Under the pieces are notes generated by a model. It saw only the letters and a program-made list of their open reading frames with translations. It made no database searches and was not told the origin of the DNA. Shown piece after piece: positions 1 through 7,438 of a stretch of DNA of 31,804 nt. The translations under genes and the position numbers were made by a program. Every line of letters starts with the position of its first letter. Positions within the stretch are counted from its first letter, which is position 1. Source of the DNA: Bradyrhizobiaceae bacterium (GTDB taxonomy: Bacteria; Pseudomonadota; Alphaproteobacteria; Rhizobiales; Hyphomicrobiaceae); the NCBI GenBank assembly GCA_947475855.1, contig CANJPN010000004.1, positions 1 to 31,804 on the forward strand, read 5' to 3'.

Positions 1-167
1 AGATCGACGCCCGCCATCAGCTCGCGCTTTGCGGCCACGTCCTTGCGCTTGTCCGCCGCGATGCTACGGAGTTCGACGCCGCCATGCGCACGCAATTGCT
101 CCGCGATGCCGAGACCGGTCGTACCGGCTTCGCCGTCGATGAATACGGTGGGCATTTTCTTGGTCAT
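1..167 (-). CDS. argC: N-acetyl-gamma-glutamyl-phosphate reductase, type 2, N-terminal part (cut by window edge)
   Basis: Reading leftward from an ATG at 167, the frame encodes MTKKMPTVFIDGEAGTTGLG and stays open to the edge, giving about 55 codons. The FIDGEAGTTG stretch is the hallmark N-terminus of the short type-2 ArgC family, where it forms the NADP-binding glycine-rich loop. ArgC reduces N-acetylglutamyl phosphate to the semialdehyde in arginine biosynthesis, in the cytoplasm. A second in-frame Met lies at codon 5, so the start could be 155. The 222 bases separating it from the Rieske gene on its right suggest it is a separate housekeeping gene that marks the border of the accessory region. 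The identification is firm, but the rest of the protein is not visible. Confidence 0.85.
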   Translation of the reverse strand, partial: MTKKMPTVFIDGEAGTTGLGIAEQLRAHGGVELRSIAADKRKDVAAKRELMAGVD

Positions 168-389
168 GTGCGTTCGATCCGATTTGGGCCGCTCGAAGCT
201 GCGAAATAGGCCGACCTCGCCCCCCATGCAAGTGCGCAGAAGGCAAGAGCGTCTACCAATGCCTCGATCCTCAAGGGCGTGGGACGCGAGGTGTGAGCAA
301 AGCACGGGAACGGGCGTATTTTGGCTGCGTTCTGCGTAGAGCCAAAGCGTGACGCCGCTCTCGCTTCGGGCTGAAACGCCGATTGTGCG

Positions 390-1451
390 TTAGCCGACCG
401 CGCCAGGCATGCGAGCCCGTTCCTCCTTGATCAACTGGTCGAGGAGGCGTCGCGCCTGCAAGACGCCGGCATCGGCGTTGATGTCGATGATGGGTTTGCT
501 CGCAGGCGCCCGCTGCATGCGATCCTGCTGCGCCTCGACAATCCCGACGTCCTCGCCGAATGCGGTCCTCGTCGCGGTGGCAAGCCGTTCGGTGAGTTCT
601 GGTTCCGCGAGACGGAAATTGCGCGCATGGTGCCAGAAATAGTGTGTGCTGGTCTCGGTCTCCGGCGTCAGCGTGTGGTTGGAGAACATGGTGATGCCCG
701 CTGAACGGTCGCCATTGGGAGCACCGGTCCCTGCCACTGCACATCCGACGTCGATCATGAAATGCGACGGTTCCTGATACTGGATCAGCTGCCAACGATC
801 GACCGGCCCTTCGAAGTTGCCGACCAACTTGAACATCCGTGGTGCCGGCTCGCCCAAGATCCAGCGATCGACATGAACCTTGTTGTCGTCTCTGCGGACT
901 TTCACCGGAAAGTCCGCGACGCGATCGGTCCCGAGAGTGGAGGCATGGACGAAGGCCACGTGAGACAGGTCGAGCAGGTTATCGATCAGGAGCCGGTAGC
1001 TACCCCTGACATGGAAATACCCACCGACAGCCACCCACTTGGGGTCGTCATTCCAGTGATAGTCAGGAATCGCCGCCTCGTCGGCGAGCTCCGGGTCTCC
1101 CATCCAGATCCAGACAAAGCGCCACTTCTCGGCTACGGGATAGGCTCGAACCGTGGCGCCCGGCGGAACGCGCGGCTGGCCAGGCACGTGCACGCAAGCT
1201 CCCGACGCATCATACACGAGCCCATGATAGGGGCACTGAATGCACCCGTCTTCGACCTTGCCATGCGACAGCGGCATGTAACGATGCGCGCATGCATCCT
1301 CGAGCGCCGCTACTTTGCCGCCCTTCCCGCGAAAGAACACGACGGCTTCGTCCATGATGATGCGGCCGACCGCGCCCTTTTCCAGCTCATGTGCCCACGC
1401 TGCGACATACCAACGATTGCGAAGATAGGGGCTATCACTCATCGACGTCAT
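390..1451 (-). CDS. Rieske non-heme iron oxygenase, VanA/aromatic ring-hydroxylating type
   Basis: This is a 353-residue oxygenase component. The N-terminal Rieske [2Fe-2S] site is clear: Cys54-x-His56, then Cys73-x2-His76, 16 residues later. The C-terminal mononuclear iron site is DNLLDLSHVAFVH (residues 157-169), with Asp161, His164 and His169 in the family arrangement. Length and motifs fit the vanillate O-demethylase/dicamba monooxygenase/toluenesulfonate monooxygenase group, which hydroxylates or demethylates aromatic substrates using electrons from a partner reductase. No VanB-like reductase or ferredoxin is in the window, so the electron donor must be encoded elsewhere. The start is the ATG at 1451, and an in-frame ATG at 1442 (MSDSPYL) is equally possible; neither has a strong ribosome binding site. 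It is the last gene of the minus-strand run. The substrate is unknown. Confidence 0.85.
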   Translation of the reverse strand: MTSMSDSPYLRNRWYVAAWAHELEKGAVGRIIMDEAVVFFRGKGGKVAALEDACAHRYMPLSHGKVEDGCIQCPYHGLVYDASGACVHVPGQPRVPPGATVRAYPVAEKWRFVWIWMGDPELADEAAIPDYHWNDDPKWVAVGGYFHVRGSYRLLIDNLLDLSHVAFVHASTLGTDRVADFPVKVRRDDNKVHVDRWILGEPAPRMFKLVGNFEGPVDRWQLIQYQEPSHFMIDVGCAVAGTGAPNGDRSAGITMFSNHTLTPETETSTHYFWHHARNFRLAEPELTERLATATRTAFGEDVGIVEAQQDRMQRAPASKPIIDINADAGVLQARRLLDQLIKEERARMPGAVG

Positions 1452-1498
1452 CTACCCGTTTGAGATTGAAGCCATCCACCCGCTGAGCTTCAGCGCGT

Positions 1499-2128
1499 CT
1501 ACTGAAGGATCTCGACCGTCAACGGCTTGAGCTTGAAGTTGTTGCAGGCATTGAACAGGATCGGACAATTCGAGATCGCCACGATCTGAGGCATCAGGGC
1601 GCGCATGGTGATATGGTCGCCCGGCTTGCCCTTGGCTTCACGGATTTCCCATGTTCCGTCCGGATCATAAGCAACGGTCATGAACACGTTGAAGCAGGCG
1701 TCGACGTTGAAACTCCAGCGGTCCATGCCGTAGCCGCTGATGGCCTTCTCGAGGTTGGCCTGGCAGTTTGGGGCTCCTCGTCCCTTGTCGCCGTATCGCG
1801 CGACGTTCAAGTGCTCGCTGCAGTAGCCGCCGCCGCAATAGTTCTCGGCGGTAAGGTCCGCCTCGATGTGCCACATCTCGCTCGAGCGGTTGCTGTAGAG
1901 CTTGTGCGGCGCCGTCAGCCGCCAGTTCAGATTGACCGCGCGGCTCGTGTGCATCGAGAGCAGCTCTCTGGGGTCCGCTCGATTGAACGAGATGAGATCG
2001 GCGACCTGCTCGCCCTCGGGCTGGGAAAGCTTGAGCCGTTGGCCCGTCTCGATTTCGAAACTCATGTTGGCGGCCGGGGCCAGAACGAATGGCTTGCCGG
2101 GCTCGAGCACAACGGTTGGGCGGCTCAT
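1499..2128 (-). CDS. DUF1989 family protein (urea carboxylase-associated / carboxyguanidine deiminase-like)
   Basis: This 209-residue protein carries typical DUF1989 features: an early GxxxxLxxPEGEQVADLISFN block, SMHTSRAVNLNWRLT, then a Cys-rich stretch (YCGGGYCSEHLN) and a C-terminal NCPILFNACNNFKLKPL block. DUF1989 proteins accompany urea carboxylase-like genes, and paired members (CgdA/CgdB) are known to deiminate carboxyguanidine to allophanate. Here there is a single copy and no carboxylase nearby, so the reaction may differ. It sits 83 bases after the ABC ATPase and 47 bases before the Rieske gene on the same strand. The start ATG at 2128 is preceded by AGAGGAG at good spacing. The family assignment is firm; the function is inferred. 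Confidence 0.8.
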   Translation of the reverse strand: MSRPTVVLEPGKPFVLAPAANMSFEIETGQRLKLSQPEGEQVADLISFNRADPRELLSMHTSRAVNLNWRLTAPHKLYSNRSSEMWHIEADLTAENYCGGGYCSEHLNVARYGDKGRGAPNCQANLEKAISGYGMDRWSFNVDACFNVFMTVAYDPDGTWEIREAKGKPGDHITMRALMPQIVAISNCPILFNACNNFKLKPLTVEILQ

Positions 2129-2211
2129 ATCGCACTCCTCTGTCGTCGATAGTGTAAGCAGAAGTTCTGGGTGCCGAGAATTGAAACCCGCTCGCGCCGG
2201 GCAAGCCGAAA

Positions 2212-3039
2212 CTAGACCCGGTCGACGATATCGTTCCAGATCTTTTCACTCAATTGATGGAACTCCGGCATCTTGCGAACTCCACGCAGATCGCGCGGCC
2301 GGGGTAGGTTCACGTGGTATTCCGACTTGATACGGCCGGGGCGCGCCGACATGACGATGATACGGTCCGACAAGCCGATGGCTTCCTCGATATCGTGAGT
2401 CACAAACACCACGCTCTTGCGATGGGTCGTCCAGATGCGCATCAATTCGTAACCCAGCAGGATCTTGGTCTGGGCATCCAGCGCGCCGAACGGCTCGTCC
2501 ATCAGCATGACGTCGGGGTCGTAGGCGAGCAAGCGACCGAGCGCTACACGCTGCCGCATGCCGCCGGACAGTGCGCGGGGGTAATAACCGCCGAACTCCG
2601 AAAGGCCGAGCAGGGTCAGGAGTTCGGCAATGCGCGCGGCATGCTTTTCTTTCGGCACGCCGGCGCACTCGAGGCCTACGGCGATGTTGGTGTTGACGTC
2701 GGCCCACGGCAGAAGAGCGTCACGCTGGAACATGAAGCCGACATGGGCAGCGCTGCCGTCCGGACCGAATGTCTTCACGTCGCCGCGCGTGGGTGCCAGA
2801 AGATTGGAGATCAGACGCAGGATCGTCGACTTTCCGCAGCCGCTCGGGCCCACGATAGACAAGAACTCCCCCTCCCGCAGGACGAAATTAATGTCCTGCA
2901 GGATCTCCATGCGGCCATCGAAGGACATGTGAACGCGCGAGAGTTCCGCCGTGGCGCGCTCTGCCGGGTTTGCAGCGGCGACAATGGTAGAACCATCGCC
3001 AGTCAATAGGCCACTATCCATGTCGATCGCAATCTTCAC
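2212..3039 (-). CDS. ABC transporter ATP-binding protein, NitT/TauT (SsuB-like) type
   Basis: This 275-residue nucleotide-binding subunit has Walker A GPSGCGKST (residues 64-72), the Q-loop in MFQRDALLPW, the signature LSGGMRQR (157-164) and Walker B VMLMDEP (177-183), followed by the FGALDAQ D-loop. The H-loop is VFVTHDIEEA. It powers import together with the permease at 4046-4819 and the receptor at 3036-4007. The start is a GTG whose bases overlap the receptor's TGA stop (GTGA at 3039-3036), which indicates translational coupling. About 35 residues precede the core domain, as is common in this family. The substrate cannot be read from this subunit. Confidence 0.92.
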   Translation of the reverse strand: MKIAIDMDSGLLTGDGSTIVAAANPAERATAELSRVHMSFDGRMEILQDINFVLREGEFLSIVGPSGCGKSTILRLISNLLAPTRGDVKTFGPDGSAAHVGFMFQRDALLPWADVNTNIAVGLECAGVPKEKHAARIAELLTLLGLSEFGGYYPRALSGGMRQRVALGRLLAYDPDVMLMDEPFGALDAQTKILLGYELMRIWTTHRKSVVFVTHDIEEAIGLSDRIIVMSARPGRIKSEYHVNLPRPRDLRGVRKMPEFHQLSEKIWNDIVDRV

Positions 3040-4007
3040 TTCACGAGCTTGGGCTGGAGATCCACCTCGGACTGCGAGACCTTCTTCAATGTCGCATCGG
3101 AGGTCATCACGACTTCCACCATCGTGTCGAAACCCTGTTGGGATACGCTGCCATCCTTCGACAGCCGCGCTCGCGCTGCATCCGCGGTCTCTTTCGTCTG
3201 CTCGTCGGTGAAGTGGGGATAGAGCGACTTGATGCCTTTCATTGCAACGGCAGCATCCGTCTGGATGAGTTGCGCGGCCTTGGTGATCGACTGCGCGAGG
3301 TCACGCGCCATCTGCGGGTTGGCGTCGGCCCAACGTTGACGTCCGATCACCACCAGTGCCGCATATCGCGTCGGTCGCCAGTCCACGACGACCTTGAATT
3401 TCCCGGTGCGCATATAGCTGGGAAGCTCGGTCACGATCACGACACCCGCGTCGACTTGCCCGGTCTCGATGGCCGCTCGCATGGCAGCACCGACGCCAGC
3501 ACCGATGAGCTGGAAGTCCCGCTGCGCATTGAGTCCGGCCTTGCTGATCGTCCAGCGGACGGTGTTGTCGGTAAAGCTTCCCGGCGACGTGATGCCGACG
3601 CGCTTGCCCTTGAGCGAGGCAATGTCGGTGAACGGCGCGTCCGCCTTGGCGACCAGCAGGTACGAGTGGAACTCGTCCAGCCCGGAGATGATGCGGGCGT
3701 CGAAACCGCGGTTCGCCAGCCGCAAGACGTGATCGGCTGCGCAGACGCAGAAATCAACGCTGCCCCCAGCAAATCCCTGAACGGTTGGACCGCCGCCCTT
3801 GAAGTCGATGAATTCCGCGGTGATGCCGGCGGACTTCAAATAGCCCTGATCGATAGCGACGCGAAGCGGCAGCATGCCTTCGTTGACCGCGGCGACCCCA
3901 AACTTCAATAGCGTCTGGGATCTCGCTGACGTGGGCATCGCGAGCCCGAGTAAGCCGACCGCAGCCAACATGGCGGCACTGCGAGATATCCAAGTAGCTC
4001 GACGCAT
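3036..4007 (-). CDS. ABC transporter periplasmic receptor, NMT1/SsuA-like
   Basis: This 323-residue secreted binding protein begins with a Sec signal (two Arg, a hydrophobic stretch, cleavage around residues 28-31 near SARSQ). The mature part starts TLLKFGVAAVNEGMLPLRVA and continues with GYLKSAGI and an FKGGGPTVQGFAGGSVDF block, the usual pattern of the NMT1/taurine/sulfonate receptor family. Such receptors bind small polar organics such as sulfonates, pyrimidine precursors or aromatic acids. It lies between the permease (38-base gap) and the ATPase (4-base overlap). A GGGAG ribosome binding site precedes the ATG at 4007. It is distinct from the receptor pair at 10563 and 15650, lacking their YQG..SW and DQG.GSAA motifs. 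The ligand is unknown; co-transcription with UbiD and Rieske genes hints at an aromatic or carboxylated ligand. Confidence 0.88.
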   Translation of the reverse strand: MRRATWISRSAAMLAAVGLLGLAMPTSARSQTLLKFGVAAVNEGMLPLRVAIDQGYLKSAGITAEFIDFKGGGPTVQGFAGGSVDFCVCAADHVLRLANRGFDARIISGLDEFHSYLLVAKADAPFTDIASLKGKRVGITSPGSFTDNTVRWTISKAGLNAQRDFQLIGAGVGAAMRAAIETGQVDAGVVIVTELPSYMRTGKFKVVVDWRPTRYAALVVIGRQRWADANPQMARDLAQSITKAAQLIQTDAAVAMKGIKSLYPHFTDEQTKETADAARARLSKDGSVSQQGFDTMVEVVMTSDATLKKVSQSEVDLQPKLVK

Positions 4008-4045
4008 TCGACGTCTCCCAAGATCCTGGCCTTAGTTTCCATTGA

Positions 4046-4819
4046 TCAGTAGCGACCTTCGGTGAAGCGGCTCTCGATCGCCTTCACGACCTCGTTGAGA
4101 GCCATTCCGAGCACAGCGAGGACGACGAGGCCAGAGAATACACCGATGATATCGACACGTCCCGCCGAATGCTCGACGTACCAGCCAAGGCCCCTGTTCG
4201 CGCCGAGCAACTCGCCGATCACGGCGCCGACGAGTGCCAAACCCACACCGATCCTTACGGAGGCGAATACCCACGGCACGATCGATGGCAGAAGCACTTT
4301 TCGCAACATGTAGAGGCGCTTTGCCCGCATCGACTTGAGCATGTCGACGAGATCGCGATCTACGCCGCGCAAGCCCTCGTGGGTGTTCAGGATGACGATG
4401 AAAACGACCATCGAGAACGCCATCATGATTTTCGAGATGGAGCCGATACCGAACCACAGGATGAAGAGGGGGGCTAGCGCCACGCGCGGCAGACTGTAGA
4501 ACCCCAGAAAGTAAGGCTCTACCGTGTCCGCGACGAACGGCCTGAGCGCGAAAAGCACTCCGATGGGCACACCGATCACGAGGCTCAGAACCAATCCGGT
4601 CACGGCATGGAAAAGCGTGATCCCGGTATGGCCGATCATGTCACCATCGACGAATTCGGTCCAAAGCCGCGCTGCGATCGCGCTCGGCTTTCCGATCCAG
4701 AAGGGATCGATAAACCAGACGGCTGCCGCTTCCCAACTGGCCACCATGACGACGCCAAGAACGATCTGCGCGATCACTTTGGTTCGTATCGGCACGGGGG
4801 ATGTTGCTGCGATGTCCAT
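4046..4819 (-). CDS. ABC transporter permease, SsuC/TauC-like
   Basis: This 257-residue inner-membrane protein has about six hydrophobic segments. Its coupling-helix region, LVDMLKSMRAKRLYMLRKVLLPSIVPWVFA, includes the expected Ala/Gly-rich loop with R..LPS.VPW typical of NitT/TauT permeases. The ATG at 4819 is preferred because GGAAAG lies eight bases upstream. A GTG three codons earlier (4828) would overlap that ribosome binding site. It is the first transporter gene after a 260-base gap downstream of the UbiD gene, and it is followed by its receptor and ATPase. Confidence 0.9.
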   Translation of the reverse strand: MDIAATSPVPIRTKVIAQIVLGVVMVASWEAAAVWFIDPFWIGKPSAIAARLWTEFVDGDMIGHTGITLFHAVTGLVLSLVIGVPIGVLFALRPFVADTVEPYFLGFYSLPRVALAPLFILWFGIGSISKIMMAFSMVVFIVILNTHEGLRGVDRDLVDMLKSMRAKRLYMLRKVLLPSIVPWVFASVRIGVGLALVGAVIGELLGANRGLGWYVEHSAGRVDIIGVFSGLVVLAVLGMALNEVVKAIESRFTEGRY

Positions 4820-5092
4820 GATGGCCACTTTCCACTACCCGCACGATCCTGTGGACGCTCTCGTCAAGGCAACGCGAGCCGGGCTCGAGCCGGCTGAGGT
4901 CGGCCCCCTTAAAAAAAGACGCCTACATCACCTGCAGAAGGTCGATCCGTTTGCTCGCAGTTGTCAAGCTGGGCTGGTGCCCAAAAAACGAGCCGGCGGG
5001 GCGTGGAATTGTGCGTCGGGCTTTCCTCACCACAGAATTCCAGATTCCAATCGCGGTGCGGGCACTGTCCTGCTGACGATCTGTTGCGGATG
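4820..5092 (-). promoter_or_regulatory. gap between UbiD gene and ABC operon with weak promoter-like elements
   Basis: No gene is visible here. On the minus strand a TTGACA hexamer lies at 4967-4962, but the sequence 17-18 bases downstream (CGACCT/GACCTT) is a poor -10 element. Overlapping it, GGGCACCAGCCCAGC (4982-4968) has the GG-N10-GC spacing of a sigma-54 promoter, with an imperfect -12 box. Either could start the transporter operon separately from the UbiD gene. A seven-base T-run (4918-4912 on the minus strand) has no convincing hairpin before it. These are suggestions only. Confidence 0.25.
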
Positions 5093-6799
5093 TCAGCGTT
5101 TAGGGGACTCGACCGGCTTGGCCTTATCAGCCCGCATCTTCTGATAGTCGGGATCGTCATCCAGGGTGCGCATTTCCGTGTTCATCGGCACATCAGACCG
5201 CTTGCGCTGACGGCACCATTCGCCCGTCTGCCAGTATTCCGACTTCACGGCGAGCTGCGCTTGCCGCTCCAGATGGTCATTCCATTCTCCCAGATCGTAG
5301 CCGAACCACGGCGGCTCCGGGCGCAACTTGGGCAAGCCCATCTCCTCCCAGATGGCCTTCGCGTTTTCCATGTAAACCCGCTTCGGGAGCGATATCGGCG
5401 GAAATGTTTCCTTCAGTGTGGCATCGATGAGGACAGCGCTGTCTTCGCTGTCGATCATCGATCGTGGGCCGTGGCCCTCGTTCTTGTGCTTCATGATCTC
5501 CACGTCGCGGTGCGGCTTGCAGCGGAAGCACATCGCCCAGAACGTCGCGTCGGCATTGTCCGGGTCGATATCCTCATCGACGGCCACGACCCACTTGCCC
5601 TCTGCGCGCCTGAACGAGGCGACGCCGTAGAGCGCACGCCAGATCTCCGTCCGGGGCACTCCCTTCTCGAACACGATCACGATCAGCCTTTGCAGCGCGG
5701 TGAGCGGCTCGTGCGTGACGACCTTCTTGATGCCCTGGATGCCGAGGTTGGTCCGAAGGTGCAGCATGTGGGCCGCTTCGAACGCAGGCCGTTTGATACA
5801 GCTCGACTCGGACGGCGTGACCTGGCTGATCCAGGATGTCATCACGGCCTTTGTGCGCCGGGTGATCGCGGTGACCTCCAGGTAGGCGTTATACTCCTGA
5901 AGGTTCACGTGGCCGTGGCTCTCCCCGAACGGTGCTTCCGGCTCGAGATATTCTGTGGAGACGTAGCCCTCGATAACGATCTCGGATTCGGCCGGGACCA
6001 TGATGTCGATCGTCTTGCACTTGACGACGTTGAGCGGCTTGCCCATCAGACCGCCGGCAATGTCATGCTCGTCATGCGTCTCCGGAACCTTCTGCACAGC
6101 CGTGTAGGACACCACCGGTGGGCAACCCACGACCACCGCGCACGGCATCGGCTTGCCGAGTGCTTTCCACTTGGCCCAATGCATGTAGCCGCCGGTGCGC
6201 AACTCGATCGACGGGTTCATTCCCATCCGATCCGGTGCCTTGATCATGCCGCGGTAATTGCCGACGTTCTGGATTCCGGTCTCGGGATCGACCGTCACGA
6301 AGTGGCTCGACGACGTATAGGGCGCGTTGTCCCAGCCGGGCGAGGAGATCGGCACGGGAATGTCGTCGAGACCCTTGCCATTCTTGAGGTCGTCGCCCTG
6401 GTAGACGATTTCCTGGCATGGCGCGTCTGTCACGACATTGGGCTTGATCGGATTGCCCAAAGCCTTGATCCAGCGGTCGCGAATCTCCTCGATCTTGCAG
6501 CCCATGCCCATCGAGTAGATCTGATTGTTGCCAGCAAGACCGCATACGAGCACGGGTATGTCGTATTTGCGCCCCTTGCTGTCAGTGATGTTCGTGAAAA
6601 GGAACGCTTTGCGATCCTCCGGCGCGATGCCGCCGCGGAACTGCCACCGCACCAGCGGATGCATTTCCGTGTCCTTGTTGATCAGACGGTCGACCTCGAT
6701 CAGCAGGCCGGCGCTGCGCAGGGCTTCAATATGATCATGCAGATCCGGGTACCCGCGGACGCCCTTCTTCCCACCTGAATTCATCGATGCTTTGGCCAT
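5093..6799 (-). CDS. UbiD-family (prenylated-FMN dependent) decarboxylase
   Basis: This 568-residue protein matches the UbiD/Fdc1/aromatic acid decarboxylase family over its full length. The N-terminal half contains NVGNYRGMI (residues 178-186), whose Arg183 corresponds to the cofactor-contacting Arg of the family. The centre has PVVSYTA, and the MVPAESEIVIEGYV...LEPEAPFGE.HGH segment (267-294) carries the conserved acidic residues that form the active site. Family members reversibly decarboxylate alpha,beta-unsaturated or aromatic acids using prenyl-FMN made by a UbiX partner, which is not present in this window. It is somewhat longer than classical UbiD (about 500) because of a polar C-terminal tail rich in Lys, Arg and Asp. 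The start ATG at 6799 has GAGGTGG upstream. It probably leads the minus-strand catabolic run with the ABC, DUF1989 and Rieske genes. Confidence 0.9.
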   Translation of the reverse strand: MAKASMNSGGKKGVRGYPDLHDHIEALRSAGLLIEVDRLINKDTEMHPLVRWQFRGGIAPEDRKAFLFTNITDSKGRKYDIPVLVCGLAGNNQIYSMGMGCKIEEIRDRWIKALGNPIKPNVVTDAPCQEIVYQGDDLKNGKGLDDIPVPISSPGWDNAPYTSSSHFVTVDPETGIQNVGNYRGMIKAPDRMGMNPSIELRTGGYMHWAKWKALGKPMPCAVVVGCPPVVSYTAVQKVPETHDEHDIAGGLMGKPLNVVKCKTIDIMVPAESEIVIEGYVSTEYLEPEAPFGESHGHVNLQEYNAYLEVTAITRRTKAVMTSWISQVTPSESSCIKRPAFEAAHMLHLRTNLGIQGIKKVVTHEPLTALQRLIVIVFEKGVPRTEIWRALYGVASFRRAEGKWVVAVDEDIDPDNADATFWAMCFRCKPHRDVEIMKHKNEGHGPRSMIDSEDSAVLIDATLKETFPPISLPKRVYMENAKAIWEEMGLPKLRPEPPWFGYDLGEWNDHLERQAQLAVKSEYWQTGEWCRQRKRSDVPMNTEMRTLDDDPDYQKMRADKAKPVESPKR

Positions 6800-6912
6800 G
6801 TCGGAAATCCACCTCGAAGGATAACGGGCTGGACGACTTCCAGCAGAAAGCTTGCGTCAACGCGCCCATGCTAGCCCGGGCTTCGGGATGGCGCTAGAGG
6901 CTGGCACATTTT

Positions 6913-6927
6913 TGAAACGCTGTTTCA
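6913..6927. promoter_or_regulatory. palindrome resembling an IclR/KdgR-type operator
   Basis: TGAAACGCTGTTTCA is a perfect six-base inverted repeat around a three-base centre. It closely resembles the KdgR box (TGAAACAnTGTTTCA) used by IclR-family repressors of catabolic operons. It lies about 115 bases upstream of the UbiD start codon in otherwise non-coding DNA. The site is seen directly; the regulator class is inferred, and no IclR gene is in the window. Confidence 0.45.
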
Positions 6928-7062
6928 CTCTCGGTTTACGAAGCCGCTCGAGGATTTGGCCGTTTGTTCAGTAAACATTTTCATGAAGCGCGATGGTCAT
7001 GTGCACTGTGATTGGATGGAGGTTATGCCGGGTTGGCCGCTTGCTTCAGTTGGTGACGGCAC

Positions 7063-7260
7063 ATGGTGTGCTCGGGCAGGATACCAGTGACGGTAGCCGT
7101 TCATCGCCGAGGCCTGCGGGCTGCTCTCTGGTTGATGTTCTGCGCGGCGACGGGGCGAATTGCCGATGCCGACAGAGTAGCGAGTTTCTACCCGGAAAGA
7201 CGGTCAGCATTCAGGTCGGGTTCACTGCTGGTGGTGGGTGCGACCTCACGAGGTTGCGCA
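7063..7260 (+). pseudogene. remnant of a TctC/Bug-like periplasmic receptor gene (frameshifted, truncated)
   Basis: In one frame, 7120-7191 encodes a signal-peptide-like RAALWLMFCAATGRIADAD followed by RVASFY. From 7191 the reading jumps by one base to PGKTVSIQVGFTAGGGCDL (7191-7250). Joined, ..FY-PGKTV.I.VGF.AGGG.DL is the opening of tripartite-tricarboxylate-transporter receptors, usually FY.GKTV.I.VGF.AGGGYDL.AR. Similarity ends near 7260, about 50 residues into a family that is normally about 320-340 residues long. The plus-strand frame that continues to 7613 is antisense to the amidase gene and is not a real extension. I read this as the 5' end of a dead gene. Chance resemblance of a short segment remains possible. 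Confidence 0.45.
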
Positions 7261-7438
7261 ACAGTAGCGGCGGAGGCAATGCTTGGGGCGGTTGCCGTGC
7301 CTGCGGGGCGCCTGCCGCAGGTCGGCGGCGCGAGGAATCTGCCGAAACCAGCGTCAGCGGGAGTGCTCCCGGCTCTGCAGAAGAATTCTTAACTCCGGAA
7401 TTGCTGAGTGCATCAGCGAAGTCCAATACCCATTTCGA

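Noticed and set aside
4820..5092. Guanidine (ykkC-type) riboswitch ahead of the transporter and DUF1989 genes
   Set aside because: No conserved ykkC core words or two-hairpin arrangement were seen in this gap on the minus strand.
5060..5095. GCTGAC...GTCAGC inverted repeat at the UbiD stop codon as a terminator
   Set aside because: Six-base stem with a long loop and no T-run downstream on the minus strand.
4961..6778. Long plus-strand frame of 605 codons opposite the UbiD gene
   Set aside because: His/Arg/Leu-rich composition without motifs. It mirrors the UbiD gene, whose conserved motifs are on the other strand; high GC makes such antisense frames common.
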